Positions 40,165 through 48,313 of a DNA stretch of 64,000 nucleotides are shown piece after piece. Below the pieces are notes generated by a model that had not been told where the DNA came from, ran no database searches, and saw only the letters and a program-made list of their open reading frames with translations. A program made the position numbers and the translations under genes. The DNA is from Thiohalocapsa sp. (GTDB taxonomy: Bacteria > Pseudomonadota > Gammaproteobacteria > Chromatiales > Chromatiaceae): NCBI GenBank assembly GCA_028277725.1, contig JANQFX010000051.1:62001-126000 (forward strand), given 5' to 3'. Each line of letters opens with the position of its first letter. Position 1 is the first letter of the stretch.

Positions 40165-41307
40165 ATGATCCTGGACTTCGAAACCCTCAAGTTCGTCTGG
40201 TGGATACTGGTGGGCGTGCTGTTCATCGGCTTCGCGGTCACCGACGGCATGGACATGGGCGTCGGCACGCTGCTGCCCTTCCTGGGCAAGAACGACGACG
40301 AGCGGCGCGTCATCATCAACACTATCGGCCCGCACTGGGACGGCAACCAGGTGTGGCTGATCACCGCGGGCGGCGCCATCTTCGCCGCCTGGCCGCTGGT
40401 CTATGCAACGGCCTTCTCGGGTTTCTACTTCGCCATGCTGCTGGCGCTGTTCGCACTCTTCTTCCGACCGGTCGGTTTCGACTACCGGAGCAAGATCGCT
40501 GACCAGCGCTGGCGTAGCGCTTGGGACTGGGGGCTGTTCATCGGCGGCGCCGTGCCGGCGCTGGTGTTCGGCATCGCCTTCGGCAACCTGCTGCAGGGCG
40601 TGCCCTTCCACCTCGATGACCTGTTGCGGCCCTACTACACGGGCAGCTTCTTCGGCCTGCTGAATCCGTTCGCACTCCTGGTCGGGCTTATCAGTCTGGG
40701 TATGCTGACCATGCATGGCGCCATCTGGCTGCAGCTGCGCACCGAGGACCCGGTCTCGACCCGCGCCAAGCAATGGGCCAAGGTGACCGGGCTCGCGACC
40801 ATCGCCGCCTTCGCGTTGGCCGGGCTCTGGCTGACCTTCTTCATCGACGGCTACCGCGTCGTCAGCATGCCCCCCATCGATGCCGTTCCCAACCCGCTGA
40901 CCAAGGAGGTGGTGATCGACGGTGGCGCCTGGCTCGCGAACTACCGCGATTACCCGCTGACCCTATTGTTCCCGATCCTCGGTTTCGCGGGTCTCGGCTT
41001 TGCGATCTCCCTGTCCATGAAGGACAGGGCCGGGCTCGGCCTGATCATGAGCGGCATGGGTATCGCCGGCATCATCATGACCGCGGGCGCGGCCATGTTC
41101 CCGTTCATCATGCCGTCCAGCACCAACCCGGGCAGTAGCCTGATCGCGTGGGATGCCACCTCAAGCCACCTGACCCTGACGGTCATGTTCTGGGCCGCGG
41201 CGATCTTCATTCCGATCATCCTGCTTTACACCACCTGGACCTACGCCCGGATGTGGCGCCGCGTTACGGTGGCGGAGATCAAGTCGCAGGACACCTTGGC
41301 CTACTGA
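40165..41307 (+). CDS. cydB: Cytochrome bd ubiquinol oxidase subunit II
   Basis: WWILVGVLFIGFAVTDGMDMGVGTLLPFLGKNDDERRVIINTIGPHWDGNQVWLITAGGAIFAAWP. Confidence 0.97.
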   Translation: MILDFETLKFVWWILVGVLFIGFAVTDGMDMGVGTLLPFLGKNDDERRVIINTIGPHWDGNQVWLITAGGAIFAAWPLVYATAFSGFYFAMLLALFALFFRPVGFDYRSKIADQRWRSAWDWGLFIGGAVPALVFGIAFGNLLQGVPFHLDDLLRPYYTGSFFGLLNPFALLVGLISLGMLTMHGAIWLQLRTEDPVSTRAKQWAKVTGLATIAAFALAGLWLTFFIDGYRVVSMPPIDAVPNPLTKEVVIDGGAWLANYRDYPLTLLFPILGFAGLGFAISLSMKDRAGLGLIMSGMGIAGIIMTAGAAMFPFIMPSSTNPGSSLIAWDATSSHLTLTVMFWAAAIFIPIILLYTTWTYARMWRRVTVAEIKSQDTLAY

Positions 41308-41375
41308 CACCGAGAGGACCACGCGACGAAGCGGTAGGCCTCCTCGCTTGCAGCTTCACCGTTCAACGTTCACAG

Positions 41376-41423
41376 GCTTCCCCGGGCGCAGCCGGCCACC
41401 AGGCCGGCTGCGCCCGGGGAAGC
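41376..41423 (+). promoter_or_regulatory. 22-bp perfect inverted repeat (ACCA loop) in the cydB-cydX intergenic region
   Basis: GCTTCCCCGGGCGCAGCCGGCC-ACCA-GGCCGGCTGCGCCCGGGGAAGC. Confidence 0.95.
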
Positions 41424-41447
41424 GTCACCAACCTGGAGCTCCATCCC

Positions 41448-41570
41448 ATGTGGTATTTCTCCTGGATCCTGGGCGTCCTGCTCGCCATCGCCTTCGGCAT
41501 CATCAACGTCATGTGGTACGAATCCGAGCAGTGTCTCGGTGAGCCGGACGACAACAAGCTCGACCCTTGA
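41448..41570 (+). CDS. cydX: Cytochrome bd-I small subunit CydX
   Basis: 40 aa: MWYFSWILGVLLAIAFGIINVMWYESEQCLGEPDDNKLDP; not listed as its own ORF in the supplied track. Confidence 0.95.
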   Translation: MWYFSWILGVLLAIAFGIINVMWYESEQCLGEPDDNKLDP

Positions 41571-41584
41571 GCGCTGTGATAGGA

Positions 41585-41614
41585 GCGGGCGACCGCAGTG
41601 TGTCGGTCGCCCGC
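41585..41614. terminator. Hairpin between convergent cydX and dsrE-like genes
   Basis: GCGGGCGACCG-N8-CGGTCGCCCGC, 11-bp perfect stem; no T-run. Confidence 0.65.
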
Positions 41615-41637
41615 CATGCGGGCATCGGCGGAGCCCT

Positions 41638-42090
41638 TTACCAGGAGAGTGTCTTAACGCTGGGGTCGAAGAGAAGCCCCATCACGAGATCGGGCGTCCC
41701 CATCTGCACGCCGTCGATGAAATCCGCCTCGGTCAGGCCCGCGGCCTTGGAACAAGCCGCGCAGGCGATGACCAGGCCGCCATCCGCTGCGAACGCTTGG
41801 AGCATGTCCTGGATCGACTGGCCGTCGTCCTTCATCAGACCATGCATGTGGGACGGGCGCTTCTTGTCCACGAGATAGATGCCGCGGACGTTGAGCCAAA
41901 TGGCCACCGGCTTGTGACCCCGCTTCAGCACCTTTTCGTGCGCAAACATGATCGCCTTGGCGGCGGCCCAGGTTTCATCGGTGGTCAGGTTGACGAACAG
42001 CCCGCCTTTTTCCTCCGCCGCGTTGACGTTCAGAGAAATGCCGCTCAACACCAGCGCCAGAGCGATAGCCAGCAACACGCCACTCTTCAT
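41638..42090 (-). CDS. Secreted DsrE/DsrF-like family protein
   Basis: Signal peptide MKSGVLLAIALALVLSGISLNVNA; GGLFVNLTTDETWAAAKAIMFAHEKVLKRGH; ACAACSKAAG. Confidence 0.85.
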   Translation of the reverse strand: MKSGVLLAIALALVLSGISLNVNAAEEKGGLFVNLTTDETWAAAKAIMFAHEKVLKRGHKPVAIWLNVRGIYLVDKKRPSHMHGLMKDDGQSIQDMLQAFAADGGLVIACAACSKAAGLTEADFIDGVQMGTPDLVMGLLFDPSVKTLSW

Positions 42091-42212
42091 CGGATTGATC
42101 TCCGTTGGGGCTTGAATCAAGGGTGTTAGCGAGCCTACTCACAAGCACGGGCAGCGCAATGACATCGTGCAGGCGCTGCTCGTGACCTTGCTGCCGATGC
42201 GCCTGAGCGTCC

Positions 42213-43508
42213 TCAGAACTTCGCCCAGACGCGCAGCGCGAAGAGGTCGTCGACGTCGTCGAGGATCTGGTTGGGTACGGTGCTGCCGGCAAGTCCTGGA
42301 GCCGAGAAATCTCGGACCTGGTAATCCGCGAGCACCCGTAGATGCTTGTTGAAGCGGTAGGTCGTGCCGAGTGTCAGGGTCTCGAAGCGGCGTTCGGTCA
42401 GGCTGCTGTCTGTGCCTCGGTTGAGCTGATCGTAGCGTGCACGCAACTCCCAGTCGCCGAACAGCGTGTAGCCGCCATCCAGGTACCAGCCGTCCGCCTT
42501 GTTCTCCGGCAGCAGATTGTAGGAGGCGACTAGGGCGCCGTTGTTGCTGACCGAGCCGGGTACGGCGACGCCGTCGGTGCCGTTGAAGATCATGCCGTCG
42601 GCCTTGATCCACTCCCCGGCAGCGCGCCAGGGACCGCGGCGAAAGGTGGCCCCTACCCCATAGCGGGTGCGGTCGAATGTCTGTTTGAGCTGCTGTGTGC
42701 CGGCCCGAAGCTCGCGCTCACCGGTCTGATACCAGCCGGTCATCTTCAGCCCGTCTCGGAACGGCCCTTTGCCGCCGAATGCGAATTCCGAGCTCCAGTA
42801 CAGAGTCCAGTCCGGCGTCCCGCTACCGGTCCCGTTGTAGATCGCCAGGCCCGAGCCAGTGCCTGCCATGACGGCGTAGGTGTGCCCCCAATCGCCGGTC
42901 TTGAACGCATCGAACACCTGAAAGCCGGTGTCGCGCCAGCCGCTGACGGGGCCGGTGAGCTCGTTGGCGTCCCTAGGCGGGAGGCCGTCGCTGTCGAGCG
43001 GGCGCTCGTTGACGATCTGCGCATTGACGGCGGACGGGTAGATATAGTCCCGCAGTACGGCTGGCTGCAAGCCTTCTTCCGAGCCCGGATACTTGAACTG
43101 ACCGATGCGAATACGCGCGTGCGGTATCAGGTTGACGGTGGCACTGACGTCGGTGAACGTCACGTTCGGCGTGCCGTTCTGCGAGATCGGGTTGTCGCCG
43201 GCCAGTGGCGAGAGCCAGTAGTTGATCTTGCCGTCGAGCAGACGTCCGCGTAGACCGAGGCGTAGGTGAGAGAACTGGAGTGTCGAGGTCTCGTCGAGGT
43301 TCGGCGGAATCTGGTTCAGGACCATCGGTTGGTCCTTCCAGCGCCGCGGCCCGCGCACGCTCGACGACGGCTGGGTACCGCCCGCAGATCGGGGCATCGC
43401 GGCACGCGACGCGTCGCAATAGCCAGCGCGACGCCAATCGGTGCGGCGCAGGCTCAGGAGGGCGCAGGCTTGTCGGCCCGACGTCGGCGGCCGGATGTCG
43501 ATGGGCAT
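42213..43508 (-). CDS. Phosphate-selective-type porin; N-terminus doubtful
   Basis: Porin-like repeats (HARIRIGQFKYPGSEEGLQP ... YRFNKHLRVLADYQVRDFSAP ... DDLFALRVWAKF); in-frame N-terminus is not signal-peptide-like. Confidence 0.8.
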   Translation of the reverse strand: MPIDIRPPTSGRQACALLSLRRTDWRRAGYCDASRAAMPRSAGGTQPSSSVRGPRRWKDQPMVLNQIPPNLDETSTLQFSHLRLGLRGRLLDGKINYWLSPLAGDNPISQNGTPNVTFTDVSATVNLIPHARIRIGQFKYPGSEEGLQPAVLRDYIYPSAVNAQIVNERPLDSDGLPPRDANELTGPVSGWRDTGFQVFDAFKTGDWGHTYAVMAGTGSGLAIYNGTGSGTPDWTLYWSSEFAFGGKGPFRDGLKMTGWYQTGERELRAGTQQLKQTFDRTRYGVGATFRRGPWRAAGEWIKADGMIFNGTDGVAVPGSVSNNGALVASYNLLPENKADGWYLDGGYTLFGDWELRARYDQLNRGTDSSLTERRFETLTLGTTYRFNKHLRVLADYQVRDFSAPGLAGSTVPNQILDDVDDLFALRVWAKF

Positions 43509-43535
43509 AGACCAGCCTGGTTCCTCGAGATGCCC

Positions 43536-44960
43536 CTAGTCAGTGGCGAGGTCTCGGCGCTTTCCCGCGGCGGGCAGGCAGACCCGAACCGCGAGCCCGC
43601 CGGCCTCGGCGCGTCGGAAGTCGAGCCTGCCCCCGTAGGCGTCCACGATGTCCCGAGCGATGGCGATGCCGAGACCGCTTCCGGCTTGGCGTTCGTCGAG
43701 CCTCAGTCCCCGCTGGCCGAGCCGGTGTAGCTGGTCTTCCGCGATTCCCGGGCCGTCGTCCGCAATGGAGATCTGGATTTCATCGCCGGCTTTGCTGGGG
43801 ACCTTCACCCGGATGTCCACCTGTTCGCAGGCCCACTTGGTTGCGTTCTCCAGGAGGTTGCCGAGCAGCTCCAGCAGGTGGTCCCTGGGCAGGGCGGCGA
43901 TGGCGACCGAGGGCGTGTCCAGGCGCCAGTGCAGTCTGCCACCCTGGGGTGTCCGCTCGAGGGTGCGCAACACGCGCTTGACCGCATCCGGTACGTCGGC
44001 GCCACCGGGTTGTCGGCTGGTTCCGGAGCGCAGGCGCGCCCGAATCAGCTCCCGGTCCACACGCCGCCGCATCTGCTCGGCCAGTTGATCCAAATCGTCC
44101 GCGAGTGCCGGATGCCCTTGGTTCCGTAGCAGATCGGCGTCCGCGGCCAGGGCGCTCAACGGTGTCTTCAGGCCGTGGGCCAGGTCGGCGGTCCACCCGC
44201 GCGCCCGTGCAATGGCTGCCTCTCGTGCGGCGAGTAGCTCGTTGACCTCCGCCACCAGGGGCAGGACCTCGTCCGGGTAGTGCTCCGGCAGGCGCTCGGC
44301 GGCGCCCTCACGCACCGCGTAGACGTCCTGACGCAGCCGGTCCAGGGGCGCTAGCCCGGCACGGATCTGCACCCAGGTGGCGAGCCCGAGCAGCAAGGCG
44401 ATGACGCCGAGATAGGGCAGCATGTCCGCGGCGAAGGCGTTGCGCGCGGCGCTGAGCTCCGCGTCGTCCTGGGCCACGGCGAGGCGCAGGGTGCGGGTAT
44501 TGGCCCCGGTCGGCTGGTCCGAGCCGTCGTTGATGACGACACTGCGCTCGCGGACCAGCAGTCGCTGGCCGGCGGGCCCCGAGAGCCGGTGCGCATGCAC
44601 CGCGCCGGCCGGCAGCGGGTCGACGGGCAACGCCAGCGCGGTGTCCCACAGCGAGCGTGAGCGCAGTAGGCCAGGTTCGGCGGTGCCGGAGGCGAGCTCG
44701 TCCACCTGCCAGTAGAGTCCGCCGAGCGGGGTATCGAAGCCTGGGTCCTGTGGTTGCGGCTCCACCTCGATTGCCCCCTCCGGCGCGGTCTGCACCGCCG
44801 CCGCGAGTTGGTTGAGCCGAGTCGTCAGCTCCGCGCCGATGCGCCGCTCCACGTGGCGCTCGAACAGGGCCACCAGGCTCACGGCGGCCAAGGCCAGCGC
44901 GAGGGTGATGGACGCGAGCGCGGCGACGGCAAGGCGGGAACGCAGGGAATGGCGGGTCAC
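43536..44960 (-). CDS. Sensor histidine kinase (QseC/PhoQ-type)
   Basis: TM1, periplasmic domain, TM2, WTADLAHGLKTPLSALAADADLL, NATKW, DDGPGI, GSGLGIAIARDI. Confidence 0.93.
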   Translation of the reverse strand: MTRHSLRSRLAVAALASITLALALAAVSLVALFERHVERRIGAELTTRLNQLAAAVQTAPEGAIEVEPQPQDPGFDTPLGGLYWQVDELASGTAEPGLLRSRSLWDTALALPVDPLPAGAVHAHRLSGPAGQRLLVRERSVVINDGSDQPTGANTRTLRLAVAQDDAELSAARNAFAADMLPYLGVIALLLGLATWVQIRAGLAPLDRLRQDVYAVREGAAERLPEHYPDEVLPLVAEVNELLAAREAAIARARGWTADLAHGLKTPLSALAADADLLRNQGHPALADDLDQLAEQMRRRVDRELIRARLRSGTSRQPGGADVPDAVKRVLRTLERTPQGGRLHWRLDTPSVAIAALPRDHLLELLGNLLENATKWACEQVDIRVKVPSKAGDEIQISIADDGPGIAEDQLHRLGQRGLRLDERQAGSGLGIAIARDIVDAYGGRLDFRRAEAGGLAVRVCLPAAGKRRDLATD

Positions 44961-45649
44961 GGCGCGCTCTGCGGCCCCCCGTCGCCCGGAGCGCTCGGCT
45001 CGATGACATAACCGAAGCCGCGCCGGGTTCGTATCAGATCCGCGCCCAGCTTGCGCCGTACACGGCCGACCAGCACCTCCACGCTGTTGGAGTCGCGCTC
45101 GAAGTCCTGGGCGTAGAGCTGTTCGGTCAATTCCAGCTGCGGCACGACCCGACCGGCATGCTGCATCAGGTAGGCGACCAGCCGGTACTCGGTGGGCGAG
45201 AGATGGGCCGGAACGCCGTCGCGACTGACCTGCATGCGGCGGGTGTCCAACATGAGCCCGCCCGCGTGCAACACCGCCGACGCCTGGCCGGCGGCCCGGC
45301 GGACCAGCGCGCGCAGCCGGGCCAGCAGCTCCTCCATGCGGAAGGGCTTGGGCAGGTAGTCGTCGGCGCCGGCATCGATGCCCTCTACCCTCTCATGCCA
45401 GTCGCCGCGCGCCGTGAGAATCAGAACTGGAAAGCGCTGGCCCGCCTCGCGCCAACGCCGCAGCACCGCAAGCCCATCCATACCGGGCAGGCCCAGGTCC
45501 AGGACCACGGCGGCCCAGGTCTCGGTGTCGCCGCGGAACCAGGCGTCCTCGCCGTCCGCGCTGTGCCCCACCACAAAGCCGGCGGTCTCGAGCGCTGTGG
45601 TCACGCCGTCGGCCAGCTGTCTGTCGTCTTCCACCAGCAGGAGGCGCAT
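44957..45649 (-). CDS. OmpR-family response regulator
   Basis: MRLLLVEDDRQLADGVTTALETAGF ... GADDYLPKPFRMEELLARLRALVRR ... VEVLVGRVRRKLGADLIRTRRGFGYVI. Confidence 0.95.
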   Translation of the reverse strand: MRLLLVEDDRQLADGVTTALETAGFVVGHSADGEDAWFRGDTETWAAVVLDLGLPGMDGLAVLRRWREAGQRFPVLILTARGDWHERVEGIDAGADDYLPKPFRMEELLARLRALVRRAAGQASAVLHAGGLMLDTRRMQVSRDGVPAHLSPTEYRLVAYLMQHAGRVVPQLELTEQLYAQDFERDSNSVEVLVGRVRRKLGADLIRTRRGFGYVIEPSAPGDGGPQSAP

Positions 45650-45996
45650 CAGTCGTCCTCCTCGTGTTCCAAGAGGACACCGGTGGCGGCGTCGACGACC
45701 ACCTCGATTCGGCGACCGCCCGTCGCGATGATCTTGAACTCGTAGACCCAGGCGCCGTCCTCGCGTTCCAACTCCACCTCGACGACATCGCCCGGGATGG
45801 AGGCCGTCACCATGTCCAGGACCTCGGCCAGCGGGCGTATCTCGCCGCGGCCGAGCGCCGCGCGGGCGCGGTTGTGATCGTGGCCGTGTTCATGGTCGTG
45901 CGGGCTCGCAAGCGTCGGCGGGCCGAGCGCGAACATCACCACCAGCAGTGCGATCAGTTGCGTACGGGGCGTTCCGTTGGTCAAGCGCGGTTGCAT
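45649..45996 (-). CDS. PepSY-domain protein
   Basis: VLDMVTASIPGDVVEVELEREDGAWVYEFKIIATGGRRIEVVVDAATGVLLEHEEDD. Confidence 0.9.
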   Translation of the reverse strand: MQPRLTNGTPRTQLIALLVVMFALGPPTLASPHDHEHGHDHNRARAALGRGEIRPLAEVLDMVTASIPGDVVEVELEREDGAWVYEFKIIATGGRRIEVVVDAATGVLLEHEEDD

Positions 45997-46149
45997 GGTG
46001 TGCCGATGGTGTAGGGGCGGAGATTCATGTCGGTCGCTCCTGGCAGCTGCGGGTCATGCCGTCTCGTGGCCGGCCCCGCGCCTAACACTCGCGAGCGTGA
46101 CGTGTCGCAGCGCCACGTTGCCCCGTCCGGTCATTGTAGGGCTTCGTAC

Positions 46150-46165
46150 CTGACGAAAGACTGAC
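46150..46165. promoter_or_regulatory. Candidate response-regulator direct repeat
   Basis: CTGAC-N6-CTGAC (11-bp period) between the divergent PepSY and cytochrome b genes. Confidence 0.45.
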
Positions 46166-46303
46166 AGGGTCGTACAGGGTTCGGTCAGCGGCCGTCCCCT
46201 AATCTGCACCCAAGCGTCGTGCCGAAGGCGCCGGGGACAAGCCCTGGGGCCGGCGGTACTCCGCGAGGCTCAATCCACTCTGCAGACAACGGGGTCACGC
46301 TCC

Positions 46304-46921
46304 ATGACGACTCATTCGGTAACGGGGGCTACGCACGGGGCGCGTGCCGACGCGATCGACGCCACATCGGTGCGGGTCTGGGACCCGCTGGTGCGGCTCT
46401 TCCATTGGTCACTGGTGGCGGCCTTCGCCACGGCGTTCATCGTCGAGGACGATCGGCTCGGCGTGCATGTCTGGGCCGGCTACATGGTCCTGGCCCTGAT
46501 CGCGGTGCGGCTCGCCTGGGGCGTGCTCGGTACTCGCCACGCGCGCTTCTCGGATTTCGTGCGCGGACCGCGGCAGGTGGTCGACTACATCCGCGATGCA
46601 CTGGCCTTCCGCGCGCCGCGCTTCCTGGGCCATAACCCGGCGGGCGGCGCCATGGTCGTGGCCTTGCTGCTGTTGGTCGGTCTGACCGGCCTCACCGGCC
46701 TGGCGCTCTATGGCGCGCAGGAGCTCTCCGGTCCCCTGGCACCGATGCTGGCCGGCATGCCCGCCGGCGTCGGCGACGCGCTGGAGGAGACCCACGAGTT
46801 ACTGGCCAACCTGACCCTTGGCTTCATCGCCCTCCACCTGGTCGGCGTGATCTTCTCCAGCCTGGCGCACCGCGAGAACCTCGTCGGCGCTATGGTCACC
46901 GGTCGCAAGCGTCGGGTCTGA
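46304..46921 (+). CDS. Cytochrome b561-type membrane protein
   Basis: VRVWDPLVRLFHWSLVAAFATAFI ... HELLANLTLGFIALHLVGVIFSSLAHRENLVGAMVTGRKR. Confidence 0.93.
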   Translation: MTTHSVTGATHGARADAIDATSVRVWDPLVRLFHWSLVAAFATAFIVEDDRLGVHVWAGYMVLALIAVRLAWGVLGTRHARFSDFVRGPRQVVDYIRDALAFRAPRFLGHNPAGGAMVVALLLLVGLTGLTGLALYGAQELSGPLAPMLAGMPAGVGDALEETHELLANLTLGFIALHLVGVIFSSLAHRENLVGAMVTGRKRRV

Positions 46922-46934
46922 TCGGAGGGAGACC

Positions 46935-47324
46935 ATGAATCACACGCATCCGGATGTCCCCATCGGTCTCCGGTCCGCCGGCCTCCATTGCGCCTGCCTA
47001 CTCATGGCCGCTGCCTGGAGCACCGCCGTTCACGCCGGTGACCCAGCCGCCGGGGCCAGGGCCTGGGTCAGAGAGTATCCGCAGCCCGGCGGCGTGCCGG
47101 CACGCAGCTGCGTGACCTGCCATACCGCCGACCTGGCCCAGCCGGGACGCCACGCGAAGACCGGCAAATCCATCGAGCCCATGGCGCCGTCGGTGAATCC
47201 CGAGCGACTCACCGACCCGGCGAAGGTGGCGAAATGGCTCGGGCGCAATTGCCGTTGGACCCTGGGCCGCGCATGCACGGCCGCGGAGAAGGCGGATTTC
47301 TTGGCCTACATCGAAACGCAGTGA
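46935..47324 (+). CDS. SHP-like monoheme cytochrome c (DUF1924)
   Basis: CVTCH heme site; SIEPMAPSVNPERLTDPAKVAKWLGRNCRWTLGRACTAAEKADFLAYI. Confidence 0.9.
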   Translation: MNHTHPDVPIGLRSAGLHCACLLMAAAWSTAVHAGDPAAGARAWVREYPQPGGVPARSCVTCHTADLAQPGRHAKTGKSIEPMAPSVNPERLTDPAKVAKWLGRNCRWTLGRACTAAEKADFLAYIETQ

Positions 47325-47355
47325 TCCCGAGTACCAACGACACCGGAGAACTCAC

Positions 47356-47976
47356 ATGGGCATTCACACCCAGCCCGCCCGTCTCCTACCCGGCAGTCTC
47401 ATCGCGGCGCTGCTGGCGCTCGGCGCCGCCGGGCCGGCCCTCGGCGACGATGACGACCACAACGATGAATACGACGACTACCATGAGCATGGCGAACGCC
47501 ATGTCGGAAGGTGGGTCGAGCCCGGCGAGGACGTCAGGCCCGTCTCGAATGCGGCCTATGCCGAGGAGTGCGGCGCATGCCACATGGCCTATCAGCCGGG
47601 GCTGCTGCCGGGCGCTGCCTGGCAGCGGATCATGGCCCCCGATGCGCTAATGGATCACTACGGAGACGATGCGTCGCTGTCGGACGATGTGCGCCGGGAG
47701 CTCGCGGGCTACCTGACGACCCATGGCGCCGAGCTGTCCAGAAAATCCCGCGCGCGGGCCTTCGGGGTTGGCGATAGCGGTTCCGGGACGCTGCCGCGCA
47801 TCACCGCAACCCGCTACTTCCGCAACGAGCACCACGAGATCCCGTCCCGCATGGTTGAGGGGAATCCGGACGTGGGCAGCTTCAGCAACTGCAATGCCTG
47901 TCACCAGGGTGCGGGTGACGGCGTCTACAACGAGCATCGAGTGCGCATTCCGGGTTACGGACGCTGGGACGACTGA
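47356..47976 (+). CDS. Diheme cytochrome c (DHC-like)
   Basis: Two CxxCH sites (CGACH, CNACH); EECGACHMAYQPGLLPGAAWQRIM. Confidence 0.92.
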   Translation: MGIHTQPARLLPGSLIAALLALGAAGPALGDDDDHNDEYDDYHEHGERHVGRWVEPGEDVRPVSNAAYAEECGACHMAYQPGLLPGAAWQRIMAPDALMDHYGDDASLSDDVRRELAGYLTTHGAELSRKSRARAFGVGDSGSGTLPRITATRYFRNEHHEIPSRMVEGNPDVGSFSNCNACHQGAGDGVYNEHRVRIPGYGRWDD

Positions 47977-48095
47977 AGCCCGCGTCGGGCGGAACCATGG
48001 ACGGGAGTTCTCCGGTCTATGCGGCCTTGAACGAGATCTTCTCCAGCCGGGCCGCCTGGTCCTGGGCGAACTGCTCGATTTGCATGACGGCGTCG

Positions 48096-48188
48096 TTCGT
48101 CGCAGTCGATCCGAGGGCCACGGGCCACCCCGCTTACCACCCGGTAGTGCCTCTGCAGCTCTTCATTTGCGGCTACCTTAACCACATT
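48096..48188 (+). pseudogene. IS1182/DUF772-type transposase remnant
   Basis: ATGHPAYHPVVPLQLFICGYLNHI resembles (A)TGRPAYHPAVLLKLYIYGYLNRI; no flanking transposase sequence recognised. Confidence 0.55.
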
Positions 48189-48313
48189 GGGTGGGTGCCC
48201 TGTTGCAACCGCCCGGCACATACCGCCGACGGGGCCGCTTTCACCACAATAACCAGAATCTTGCGTCCAATAATGCGCGGTTCCCGCACTCAGAAAGCTG
48301 CGCTCTCGGATCA

